Source: Clostridiales bacterium UBA6468
GTDB taxonomy: Bacteria > Bacillota > Clostridia > Oscillospirales > Oscillospiraceae
Reading direction: 5' to 3'
Assembly: GCA_002436765.1 (NCBI GenBank)
Contig: DJNI01000080.1
Span: 1-10,053 of the forward strand
Length of the DNA stretch: 10,053 nucleotides
Shown: in pieces, positions 1 through 6,512 of the stretch
How positions within the stretch are numbered: the stretch's first letter is position 1
How the letters are laid out: every line of letters starts with the position of its first letter
Position numbers and translations under genes: made by a program
Notes under the pieces: generated by a model
Databases searched by the model: none
Told to the model about the DNA's origin: nothing
Seen by the model: the letters and a program-made list of their open reading frames with translations, nothing else

Positions 1-182
1 GGAACTGCGGCGTCCGGGCGGCGCTGGCCAACGGCGGCGTGCTGAACGATCACCATGGCGTGGGTCTGAAGCTGTCCCGTCTGGTGAAGGAGCAGTACGG
101 CCCCGCCATTCAGGTGCTCCAGGCGCTGAAGAAGGAGCTTGACCCCAACGGTATCATGAACCCCTACAAGCTGGGTCTGTAA
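1..182 (+). CDS. FAD-linked 2-hydroxyacid oxidase/dehydrogenase (GlcD type), C-terminal end only
   Basis: This gene enters from outside the window; reading from base 3 gives 59 codons and a TAA stop at 180-182. The visible tail holds the DHHGVGLK stretch and ends in DPNGIMNPYKLGL. Both are hallmarks of the C-terminal domain of FAD-linked oxidases of the GlcD / D-lactate dehydrogenase / alkyl-DHAP synthase superfamily, in which the histidine-rich HGxG segment lies at the flavin active site and DPxxxxNPgK closes the chain. Family members oxidise 2-hydroxyacids (glycolate, D-lactate, 2-hydroxyglutarate) to 2-oxoacids. The gene lies 22 bases before an Fe-S protein and etfBA, so the likely electron route is flavin to Fe-S protein to Etf. 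The substrate cannot be read from this fragment, and the N-terminal FAD-binding half is not visible. The family call is firm; the substrate is unknown. Confidence 0.87.
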   Translation, partial: NCGVRAALANGGVLNDHHGVGLKLSRLVKEQYGPAIQVLQALKKELDPNGIMNPYKLGL

Positions 183-191
183 GGAAAGGAT

Positions 192-197
192 AGGAGG
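192..197 (+). promoter_or_regulatory. Ribosome binding site of the Fe-S protein gene
   Basis: A full AGGAGG lies seven bases before the ATG at 205 and fixes that start. It sits in the 22-base gap after the dehydrogenase stop codon, and no promoter is visible there, so the two genes are probably co-transcribed. Confidence 0.8.
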
Positions 198-204
198 TAA
201 CAAT

Positions 205-1272
205 ATGATTAGTCAGAATGCCCTGCATCATGCGGAAAAGTGCCGCTTCTGCTGGATGTGCCGCCATCTGTGCCCTGTCCAGCACCAGACCGGTAAGGAA
301 CTGAACACCCCCCGCGCCAAGGGACTGCTGCTGAGCATGGTCCACAAGAAGGCGCAGGAATTTGACAAGGATATGGGTCAGGCCATGTACGAGTGTTTGC
401 TCTGCGACGCCTGCACCAATGACTGCGCCACCGGCTATCAGCCGCCGCTGTTCATCCGGGAAGCCCGCACCGAGGCCGTGGTCAGCGAGGTCGCTCCGGA
501 GAGCGTCATGAAGCTGATCGAGAACGTGGAAACAAGCGGCAACATCTACGGCGTGGAGAAGCCCTCCTACGGTCAGGACGGCACCGACGTAGTCGTGTAC
601 ATCGGCGAAGTCGCCGCCGTCAAGGCTCCCGAAATGGCGAAGAATCTGCTGGCGCTGCTGGCAAAGGCGGGGGTTTCCGCCAAGGTGCTTCCCAATGAGC
701 CTGCCTCCGGCGTGATGCTGGGCGACCTGATGGGCTACACCGAGGAAGTCCGCAAGCAGGCTGAGGTGTGCGCCAGGGCGCTGAACGAAACGGGGCTTCC
801 CGTGGTGGTTCTGGACAGCTACGACGCCGAGATCATGACCCAGAAGTACCCCGAGTGGGGCTGCGAGATCACCGCCGGTGTCACCACCGCCACCGCTTTC
901 GTCGCCAAGCTGCTGGAGGAGAAGAAGCTTTCCCCCAAGGCTGCCCTGGGTACCCTGGGCGCCTGCCACGACGACGACCGTCTGGCGCGTACCTTCCATG
1001 AGTTCGCCCCGGTGCGCGCCATGGCCAAGGCCGCTGGCTACGGGCTGACGGAGATGTTCAACCACGAGAAGCTGGCAAAGTCCTGCGGCACCGCCGTTGC
1101 CTACGGCTATATGCCGGAGCTGGTGACCCGCATTGCCGGCGGCCGCTGGGACGATCTGACCCGCACCGACGCCAAGGCGATGCTGGTGGCGAATCCCGAA
1201 ACCTGGCAGTGCTTTAAGCTGTGCGTTCCCGAGGGCTATCAGCTGGTAGACCTGTTCGGCGCGCTGCTGTAA
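205..1272 (+). CDS. Ferredoxin-type 2x[4Fe-4S] protein with degenerate CCG (GlcF/HdrB-like) domains
   Basis: A 355-residue soluble protein, expected to carry electrons between the upstream flavin dehydrogenase and Etf. Two complete CxxCxxCxxxC motifs are visible, at C13/C16/C19/C23 (followed by Pro) and C64/C67/C70/C74, as in GlcF, GlpC and LldE-type subunits. From about residue 128 the chain follows the pattern of two CCG domains, normally CX(31-39)CCX(35-36)CXXC, which bind noncubane clusters in HdrB. Here the first motif reads E135, A167-S168, D204, D207 and the second C254, S293-C294, N330, T333, with the usual spacings kept (31 and 35; 38 and 35). Eight of ten expected cysteines are therefore gone, although C336 and C340 lie close to the second CXXC site. 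The ferredoxin part is probably functional, while the CCG part is probably structural or binds something else. The start is supported by AGGAGG at 192-197. The Fe-S family call is firm; the electron-transfer role is inferred from context. Confidence 0.85.
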   Translation: MISQNALHHAEKCRFCWMCRHLCPVQHQTGKELNTPRAKGLLLSMVHKKAQEFDKDMGQAMYECLLCDACTNDCATGYQPPLFIREARTEAVVSEVAPESVMKLIENVETSGNIYGVEKPSYGQDGTDVVVYIGEVAAVKAPEMAKNLLALLAKAGVSAKVLPNEPASGVMLGDLMGYTEEVRKQAEVCARALNETGLPVVVLDSYDAEIMTQKYPEWGCEITAGVTTATAFVAKLLEEKKLSPKAALGTLGACHDDDRLARTFHEFAPVRAMAKAAGYGLTEMFNHEKLAKSCGTAVAYGYMPELVTRIAGGRWDDLTRTDAKAMLVANPETWQCFKLCVPEGYQLVDLFGALL

Positions 1273-1279
1273 AACGAAT

Positions 1280-2056
1280 ATGAAACACATTCTTGTCTGT
1301 GTCAAGGCGGTACCCGTTTCCTCCTCCGTTGAGGTGGACGGTCAGCACCGGTTAAAGCGGGATGGGGCCAGTTTGCAATGGAATATTGCGGATGAGTCCG
1401 CGCTGGAGGCCGCTTTCCGTCTGGCGGACAAGGATGGCAGTGTCACAGTCCTGACCATGGGCCCTCCAAAACTGGAGGGCCCATTGCTGGAATTGGTGGC
1501 AAGGGGCGCAAACCGGGCGGTACTCGTTACCGACCGCCTCATGGCCGGGGCGGATACCCGGGCGACCGCCCGGGCGCTGGCTTCGGCGGCGGAAAAGCTG
1601 GGGTCGTTTGACGCCGTTTTCTGCGGCTGCAAGGCCATTGACGGGGAAACCGGGCAGGTTCCCGGGGAACTGGCGGCGGCGCTGGGGCTTCCCTGCATCT
1701 CCAATGCGGAGAAAGTGGAAGCGGCGGGAGACGGACTGCTGGTCGCCCGGCGGCTGGAGGACGGCGTGCAGAAGCTGACCGTTTCCGGCTCTGCGGTGGT
1801 CAGCTTCAGCAGCTATTCCTACCCGCTGCGTCTGGCCGGGATTCTGGGAATGCGCCGGGCAAGGAAAACCCCGGTGGAGATTCTGACAGCCGCCGATCTG
1901 GGACTGCCCCCGGAGGACTGCGGTCTGAAAGGGTCGCTGACCAAGGTCATGGCACTGGAATCCCGCTTCCCCGGTCTGCGCCGGGGGCCGAAGGAAACGG
2001 ATCTGGACGCGGGCGTTCGGAATCTGCGCGAACTTCTGCGGGAGGTGCGGCCATGA
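1280..2056 (+). CDS. etfB: Electron transfer flavoprotein, beta subunit
   Basis: A 258-residue protein of the usual EtfB length. It starts MKHILVCVKAVP, the typical beta-subunit N-terminus, and carries the SVTVLTMGPP strand-loop (about 54-63), the AGADTRATARALA nucleotide-binding segment (89-101), the CGCKAIDGETGQVPGELA stretch (115-132) and a C-terminal SFSSYSYPLR segment. EtfB pairs with EtfA and binds AMP or, in bifurcating Etfs, a second FAD and NADH. With the GlcD-type dehydrogenase and Fe-S protein upstream, the pair probably takes electrons from hydroxyacid oxidation; bifurcation (NAD reduction coupled to ferredoxin oxidation, as in the Acetobacterium LDH-Etf) is possible but unproven here. 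The gene begins seven bases after the upstream stop and has no clear Shine-Dalgarno sequence, so translational coupling is likely. It overlaps etfA by four bases. A perfect 12-bp inverted repeat lies within the coding region at 1457-1484. Confidence 0.93.
   Translation: MKHILVCVKAVPVSSSVEVDGQHRLKRDGASLQWNIADESALEAAFRLADKDGSVTVLTMGPPKLEGPLLELVARGANRAVLVTDRLMAGADTRATARALASAAEKLGSFDAVFCGCKAIDGETGQVPGELAAALGLPCISNAEKVEAAGDGLLVARRLEDGVQKLTVSGSAVVSFSSYSYPLRLAGILGMRRARKTPVEILTAADLGLPPEDCGLKGSLTKVMALESRFPGLRRGPKETDLDAGVRNLRELLREVRP
1457..1484 (+). repeat. Perfect inverted repeat (12-bp stem, 4-base loop) inside etfB
   Basis: The left arm ATGGGCCCTCCA (1457-1468) and right arm TGGAGGGCCCAT (1473-1484) are exact reverse complements separated by AAAC. 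The encoded residues are M60 to L69 of EtfB. The stem is GC-rich and would fold strongly in mRNA; no T-run follows, so it is not a standard terminator. Its function is unknown, and it could be a by-product of the Gly/Pro codons. Confidence 0.85.
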
Positions 2057-2961
2057 AGGAAATTCTGGTGCTGTGCCCCTTCGGCGTGGATAAGGGTCTG
2101 CTCAGCAAGGCCGCCCGGCTTTCCGGCGGCGCACTGCGGGTGCTGATTCCGGCAGGGGAGAGCGAAACCGCCGCGGAATACGGCGCAGGCCGCGTTTTTG
2201 AACTGAATGCCCCGGAAATCGGGGACGAAAGCGCCTTTGCCGCCTTTCTGGCGGAGACGATCCGCCAATGGGGCAGCCGGATCGTGCTGGCTCCGGCAAC
2301 GGTGCGGATGCGGAATGTCATGCCCATGCTTGCCTGGCATCTGGACGCGGGACTGACGGCGGACTGCACCGCCCTGCGTATGGAGGGGGAGCAGCTCATT
2401 CAGACCCGCCCGGCTTTCGGAAATTCCCTGATGGCGGATATCCGCTCTTTAAGCGAAATTCAGATGGCCACCGTCCGTCCGGGGACGTTCCGGCCGGAAA
2501 AGCAGGCGGTCACACCGACCGTGCAAACCATCACCTACACCCCCGACGAGCGGGTGAAGCTGCAATCCTTTGGGAGCTTTACCCAGGGCAAGCCCCTGTC
2601 CCAGGCGGAGATCATCGTGGCGGGGGGCATGGGCGTCGGCTCCAAGGCGGGCTTTGAAAAGCTGGAAGCCCTGGCAAAAAAGCTGGGGGGCAGCCTGGGA
2701 GCGTCCCGCACGGCAGTGGAAGCAGGGTTTGCGCCCTACCGCTGTCAGGTGGGCATGACGGGCATTACGGTCTGCCCGAAGCTGTACATCGCCGTGGGCA
2801 TCAGCGGCGCGGTGCAGCATTTGGCCGGTATGTCCGGCTCCGGGAAGGTCGTCGCCATCAATTCGGATCCGAAGGCACCGATCTTTGACTATGCCGACTA
2901 TGGCATCGTCGGGGATTGGGAAGCCGTTGCAGATAAACTTCTTAAGGAGGAAAACTTATGA
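2053..2961 (+). CDS. etfA: Electron transfer flavoprotein, alpha subunit
   Basis: A 302-residue partner of EtfB that binds the FAD shuttling electrons to and from the dehydrogenase. The N-terminal half has the LTADCTAL (101-108) and MATVRPGTF (138-146) family segments. The C-terminal FAD domain (about 185-290) shows GGMGVGSK, LGASRTAVEAGF, QVGMTG (232-237), YIAVGISGAVQHLAG (245-259) and AINSDPKAPIFDYADYGIVGD. The usual QVGQTGK reads QVGMTGI here, so the Gln next to the flavin-contacting Thr is Met235 and the following Lys is Ile238; this may shift flavin potential. There is no N-terminal ferredoxin domain, unlike LctC of the Acetobacterium lactate dehydrogenase-Etf, so the separate Fe-S protein at 205-1272 may take that role. 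The start has GGAGG at 2041-2045 and overlaps the etfB stop as ATGA; the end overlaps the next gene in the same way. Confidence 0.93.
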   Translation: MKEILVLCPFGVDKGLLSKAARLSGGALRVLIPAGESETAAEYGAGRVFELNAPEIGDESAFAAFLAETIRQWGSRIVLAPATVRMRNVMPMLAWHLDAGLTADCTALRMEGEQLIQTRPAFGNSLMADIRSLSEIQMATVRPGTFRPEKQAVTPTVQTITYTPDERVKLQSFGSFTQGKPLSQAEIIVAGGMGVGSKAGFEKLEALAKKLGGSLGASRTAVEAGFAPYRCQVGMTGITVCPKLYIAVGISGAVQHLAGMSGSGKVVAINSDPKAPIFDYADYGIVGDWEAVADKLLKEENL

Positions 2962-3746
2962 ATTTCAAGAAAACCTATGTCCCTGCCAAGGGCTACACGC
3001 CCATCTGCAAGATCGGGCAGTGCAGCCTGAAAAAGCTGGAGTTCGGCATCATCGAGCTGGACGCCGGGGAGAAGCTGCCTTTCTACACCGAGGATCGGGA
3101 AGTCGCCTTCATCATGCTGGAAGGCCACTGCAACGTTTCCTTTGACGGCGAGCGCCATGAGAACATCGGCAACCGCGCCAATGTGTTTGAAAACCGGAAG
3201 GCCGAGAGCTTCTATATGCCCCGTGAGCAGCATCTGGAGATCGAAGCCATCGACCATATCAAGATCGCCGTCTGCGGCACCCCCGTGAAGGAAAAGACCG
3301 CTCCTCAGGTACTGCGGGAGGATCATGTGGTGCTGAAGATGCTGGGCCGCGTTCCCTTCCAGAGAGAGACCAGCTTCATCATCGACGGCAACTCCAATGC
3401 AAAAGTTCTGACCATCGGCGAGGCCTACTGCACCGAGGGCAACTGGGCGGGCTTCCCGCCCCACAAGCACGACGAGGACAACATGCCCACCGAGTGCATC
3501 GCCGAGGAAATCTACTACTTCCTGTTTGACCCCAAGCAGGGCTTTGCCGTGCAGTGCCTGTACACCGCCGACGGCTCTCTGGATGAAGCCTACCGGGTGA
3601 AGAACGACGAGCTGGTGGAGTTCCCCTACGGCTACCACACTACCGTTTCCACCCCCGGCTACCAGACCTACTTCCTGTGGCTGATGGCCGGCGACTATCA
3701 GGGCTTCAACCGCAGCAACGACCCGGAGCACGACTGGGTCAAGTAA
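2958..3746 (+). CDS. iolB: IolB-family isomerase (5-deoxy-glucuronate isomerase-like)
   Basis: A 262-residue double-cupin protein, close to the usual IolB length of about 270. The family pattern is clear in the C-terminal cupin: NWAGFPPHKHD (162-172) gives metal ligands H169 and H171, EEIYYF (183-188) a glutamate ligand, and GYHTTV (225-230) the last histidine, H227, followed by GYQTYFLWLMAG. IolB converts 5-deoxy-D-glucuronate to 2-deoxy-5-keto-D-gluconate in myo-inositol breakdown; the related KduI acts on a hexuronate. Here GYHP reads GYHT, and no other inositol genes (iolC, iolD, iolE, iolG) are in the window, so the true substrate may be another uronate or deoxy-sugar acid. The ATG overlaps the etfA stop by four bases and has AAGGAGG at 2944-2950. 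Codons favour CCC/CCT over CCG for proline (2 CCG of 14), unlike etfA (10 of 15), which suggests high expression. The family is sure; the substrate is not. Confidence 0.85.
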   Translation: MNFKKTYVPAKGYTPICKIGQCSLKKLEFGIIELDAGEKLPFYTEDREVAFIMLEGHCNVSFDGERHENIGNRANVFENRKAESFYMPREQHLEIEAIDHIKIAVCGTPVKEKTAPQVLREDHVVLKMLGRVPFQRETSFIIDGNSNAKVLTIGEAYCTEGNWAGFPPHKHDEDNMPTECIAEEIYYFLFDPKQGFAVQCLYTADGSLDEAYRVKNDELVEFPYGYHTTVSTPGYQTYFLWLMAGDYQGFNRSNDPEHDWVK

Positions 3747-3758
3747 TTTCACCGTGTA

Positions 3759-3793
3759 ACCCCGGGTGAACGGATGATAGGTTCATCCGGGGT
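3759..3793 (+). other. Intercistronic hairpin after iolB-like gene
   Basis: The arms ACCCCGGGTGAAC (3759-3771) and GTTCATCCGGGGT (3781-3793) pair over 13 positions with one G-U pair and a 9-base loop. It starts 13 bases after the stop codon, in the only gap of the first gene block. No U-tract follows, so it may be an RNA stability or processing element, a weak or Rho-assisted terminator, or an operator, rather than a classical intrinsic terminator. Confidence 0.7.
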
Positions 3794-3816
3794 ATCTTCA
3801 ATAGGATGGTGCGTAT

Positions 3817-5286
3817 ATGACAGATTACGTTTTGGGTGTGGATATCGGCAGCGGCAGCGTAAAGCTGACGATGCTGAGCCGGGAAGGGAAGATCGCTGCC
3901 ACCGCCGGCTGTGAGTATCCCACCTATTATCCCCATGTGGGCTGGTGCGAGCAGGACCCGGAGGACTGGTGCCGGGCGTTCAAGACCGCCTTCGGGGAGA
4001 TTCTGAAAACGGCGGGCGTCGGAGCGGAGCGGATCAAGGCACTGTCCTTTGACGCGGCCACCCACACGGCGGTGCTGCTGGGTCAGCAGAAGCAGGTACT
4101 GCGCCGGGCGATCCTCTGGACAGACCAGCGCAGCAAGGACGAGGTGCAGGCGCTGAAGGACACCTGCCTGGATACCATTATGGATCAGGCGGTGAACGCC
4201 CCCACCACGGTGTGGACGCTTCCTCAGCTGATGTGGCTCCGTAAGCATGAGCCGGAAATCTGGGGGCAGATCCGCTACATTCTTTTCGCCAAGGACTATC
4301 TGCGCTACCGCATGACCGGCACCATGGAGACGGATACCATTGACGCAGCGGGCTCCATGTTCTACGACGCCAAGCGGGAACGCTGGTCGGAGGAGCTGTG
4401 CGCCGTGGGCGGCATCCGGAAGGAGTGGCTGCCCCGGCTGTGCAGCCCCACGGACATGGCGGGTACCATGACCGGAGAACGGGCGGCGGAATTCGGTCTC
4501 GCGGAGGGGACACAGGTGCTGGTGGGCACCACGGATACCGTGATGGAGCTGTTCGCGGCGGGCAACGTGGAGCCGGGACACGCCACGGTGAAGCTGGCAA
4601 CCGCCGGACGCATCTGCATCGTGACCGACCACGCCCTGGATTCCAAATTCATTTTCAACTACCGCCATGTGGTGCCGGGGCTGTGGTATCCCGGCACGGC
4701 GACGGCCAGCTGCGCCGCCAGCTACCGCTGGTACCGGGACACCATCGGCCGGGAACCTTTCAGCGAGCTGAACATTCCGGCGGAGAAGATCGCCCCGGGC
4801 AGCGACGGCCTGATGTTCCACCCCTACTTAAACGGCGAGCTGACACCCTACAATGACCCGGACTTAAAGGGCAGCTATACCGGCATCAGCTCCAGCCACA
4901 CCACCGCCCACTTCACCCGGGCAACCCTGGAGGGCGTTGCCATGAGCCTGAAGGACTGCCTGAACACTCTGAACGGTCTGGGCGTGGAAATGAAGCGGGT
5001 GCGCATCATCGGCGGCGGCGCGAAGGGAATGCTCTGGCGTCAGATCGTGGCGGATGTGCTGGGATTGGAGCTGCAAAAGGTCAAGGTGGACGATTCCTCC
5101 TTCGGCACGGCCATGCTGACCGCCGTAGGCATCGGCTGGTTTGACAGCTTCGCCCACGCAGCGGAAACCTGCGTGGAGATCGACTCCGTTTCCAGACCCG
5201 ACCCGGCGACCCACGAACTTTACGAGAAGCTGTTTGTGAAATACAAGGCGGTGCATGACGCGCTGGCGCCCATTTACCGGGGGTGA
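3817..5286 (+). CDS. FGGY-family carbohydrate kinase (xylulokinase-like)
   Basis: A 489-residue cytoplasmic sugar kinase, full length for the FGGY family. The N-terminal phosphate-binding loop DIGSGSVKL (9-17), the GWCEQDPEDW segment (42-51), ILWTDQRS (99-106) and the LFAKDYLRYRMTG stretch (156-168) follow xylulokinase closely. GTTDTVMELFAAG contains D240, the likely catalytic base. The second FGGY signature region follows (LEGVAMSLKDCLNTL, then RIIGGGAKGMLWRQIVADV and SSFGTAMLTAVGIG). The substrate-loop GQMHG of XylB reads DAATHT here (H83 kept), so the sugar may not be D-xylulose; L-xylulose, ribulose, a ketose acid or a deoxy-sugar acid are alternatives. The gene is 70 bases from the IolB-like gene, with a weak AGGA at 3803-3806, and is almost joined to the following flavoenzyme. 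It could provide the phosphorylation step that IolC gives in the standard inositol route, but that is inference. Confidence 0.88.
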   Translation: MTDYVLGVDIGSGSVKLTMLSREGKIAATAGCEYPTYYPHVGWCEQDPEDWCRAFKTAFGEILKTAGVGAERIKALSFDAATHTAVLLGQQKQVLRRAILWTDQRSKDEVQALKDTCLDTIMDQAVNAPTTVWTLPQLMWLRKHEPEIWGQIRYILFAKDYLRYRMTGTMETDTIDAAGSMFYDAKRERWSEELCAVGGIRKEWLPRLCSPTDMAGTMTGERAAEFGLAEGTQVLVGTTDTVMELFAAGNVEPGHATVKLATAGRICIVTDHALDSKFIFNYRHVVPGLWYPGTATASCAASYRWYRDTIGREPFSELNIPAEKIAPGSDGLMFHPYLNGELTPYNDPDLKGSYTGISSSHTTAHFTRATLEGVAMSLKDCLNTLNGLGVEMKRVRIIGGGAKGMLWRQIVADVLGLELQKVKVDDSSFGTAMLTAVGIGWFDSFAHAAETCVEIDSVSRPDPATHELYEKLFVKYKAVHDALAPIYRG

Positions 5287-5290
5287 GCCT

Positions 5291-6493
5291 ATGATGAAAG
5301 AAGTGCCGATTCTGGACGGCTGCGACGTGCTGGTCTGCGGCGGTGGGTTCGGCGGAATTTCCGCCGCGCTGGCGGCGGCGAGGCTGGGAAAACGGGTCAT
5401 TCTGCTGGAAAAGCAGTACGTTCTGGGCGGTCTGGGGGCGGCGGGACTGGTCACCATTTACCTCCCGCTGTGCGACGGTGTCGGTCATCAGGTTTCCTTC
5501 GGACTGGCGGAGGAGCTGCTTCGGCTGTCCATTTCCATGGGCGCGGAGGACGAATACCCCGCAAACTGGCTGGACAGCGCGGACCCGGCGGGGCGGACGG
5601 AAAAGGATCACCGCTTCCGGGTACGCTATAACCCCTGGCTCTTTGCCATTCTGGCCGAGCAGGAGCTGGTAAAGGCGGGGGTGAAAATTCTCTACGGCTG
5701 TTACGCCGTGGACGCGGAGGTGGGGGACGGCCGCATTCATTCGGTCATCGTGGAAAGCATCTCCGGCAGACAGAAAATCCGCACCCACACCGTGGTGGAC
5801 GCCACGGGAGACGCCTGCATTGCCCATCTTGCCGGTGCGCCGACGGAAATCCACCGGCAGGGCAACATTCCGGCGGCCTGGTACTACGGCTTAGGCAGCG
5901 AGGGCTACCGGCTCAACATGCTGGGCTTTTCCGATGTGCCTGAGGAGGACAAAGCCGATCGGACAGAGCGCCCCCTGCTTGACCGCCGGTTCGGCGGGCT
6001 GGACTGCGGGGAAGTGTCGGAAATGATGCAGTTTTCCCACGCCTCGACCCTGAATGACATCCGGAAGAAGCGCCGCGGCGACCCTTCCTGGGTACCCACC
6101 GCCATTGCGACCATGCCCCAACTGCGTATGACCCGACGGATTCAGGGGGGATATGCCCTGGACGACGGGGAAATGCACAAATATTTTGCCGATTCCGTGG
6201 GTATGGTCTCCGACTGGAGAAAGCGGGGGCCAATTTACGAAGTTCCGTTTTCTACGCTGTATTCCGCCAAGGTGAAGAATCTGATCATGGCGGGACGGTG
6301 TACCTCCGTGACGGACGCCATGTGGGACATCATGCGGGTGATCCCGTGCTGCGCCGTCACCGGCCAGGCCGCCGGTACCGCGGCCGCGCTGACGGAGGAT
6401 TTTACCCGGATGGATATCGGGCAATTGCAGCAGACGCTGAAAGACGGCGGCGTGATCCTCCACGAGCGGGAATTGAACATTGGAAAATTATAA
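5291..6493 (+). CDS. FAD-dependent oxidoreductase (FAD_oxidored family, GGGFGG N-terminus)
   Basis: A 400-residue soluble flavoprotein. The N-terminal Rossmann fold is plain: DVLVCGGGFGGISAALAAARLG (from residue 12) is the dinucleotide-binding motif, E40 at the end of the second strand would hold the ribose, and VLGGLGAAG (44-52) follows. VVDATGDACIAHLAG and the C-terminal run from GRCTSVTDAMWDIMRV to CAVTGQAAGTAAAL are typical of the PF12831-type FAD-dependent oxidoreductases often found in bacterial carbohydrate gene clusters; their reactions are mostly unknown. No Fe-S motif and no signal peptide are visible. I place the start at ATG 5291, four bases after the kinase stop, with GGGGGTGAG just upstream; the frame is open back to 5255, but that would add residues overlapping the kinase and lying before the Rossmann strand. 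ATG 5294 is an equal alternative. It probably oxidises a hydroxyl or C-C bond of the sugar or acid handled by this operon. Confidence 0.85.
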   Translation: MMKEVPILDGCDVLVCGGGFGGISAALAAARLGKRVILLEKQYVLGGLGAAGLVTIYLPLCDGVGHQVSFGLAEELLRLSISMGAEDEYPANWLDSADPAGRTEKDHRFRVRYNPWLFAILAEQELVKAGVKILYGCYAVDAEVGDGRIHSVIVESISGRQKIRTHTVVDATGDACIAHLAGAPTEIHRQGNIPAAWYYGLGSEGYRLNMLGFSDVPEEDKADRTERPLLDRRFGGLDCGEVSEMMQFSHASTLNDIRKKRRGDPSWVPTAIATMPQLRMTRRIQGGYALDDGEMHKYFADSVGMVSDWRKRGPIYEVPFSTLYSAKVKNLIMAGRCTSVTDAMWDIMRVIPCCAVTGQAAGTAAALTEDFTRMDIGQLQQTLKDGGVILHERELNIGKL

Positions 6494-6509
6494 GTGAATC
6501 GGAAAATTA
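6482..6509 (+). repeat. 9-bp direct repeat GGAAAATTA across the end of the flavoenzyme gene
   Basis: GGAAAATTA occurs at 6482-6490 and again at 6501-6509, about two helix turns apart (19-base period). The second copy is four bases upstream of the candidate -35 box, a place where an activator could bind. It may also be chance in AT-rich DNA. Confidence 0.45.
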
Positions 6510-6512
6510 CAA

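Noticed and set aside
154..1305. Long opposite-strand open frame (383 codons) across the Fe-S protein gene
   Set aside because: It is the antisense shadow of a well-supported + strand gene; the translation is rich in Gly/His/Leu/Gln without a known domain, as expected of GC-rich antisense frames. Similar shadows at 2898-3752, 3739-4821, 6488-7552 and 7723-8550 were left out for the same reason.
2958..3746. Evidence for a complete myo-inositol operon
   Set aside because: Only the IolB-family gene is present; no iolC, iolD, iolE or iolG gene lies in the window, so an inositol pathway cannot be claimed.
3759..3793. Intrinsic terminator ending the first operon
   Set aside because: The stem is strong, but the bases after it (ATCTTCAATA) do not form a U-tract, so I call it a hairpin only.
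5255..5290. N-terminal extension of the FAD-dependent oxidoreductase by 12 codons
   Set aside because: It overlaps the kinase gene, and the Rossmann strand begins soon after the ATG at 5291, which has a GGGGGTGAG upstream.
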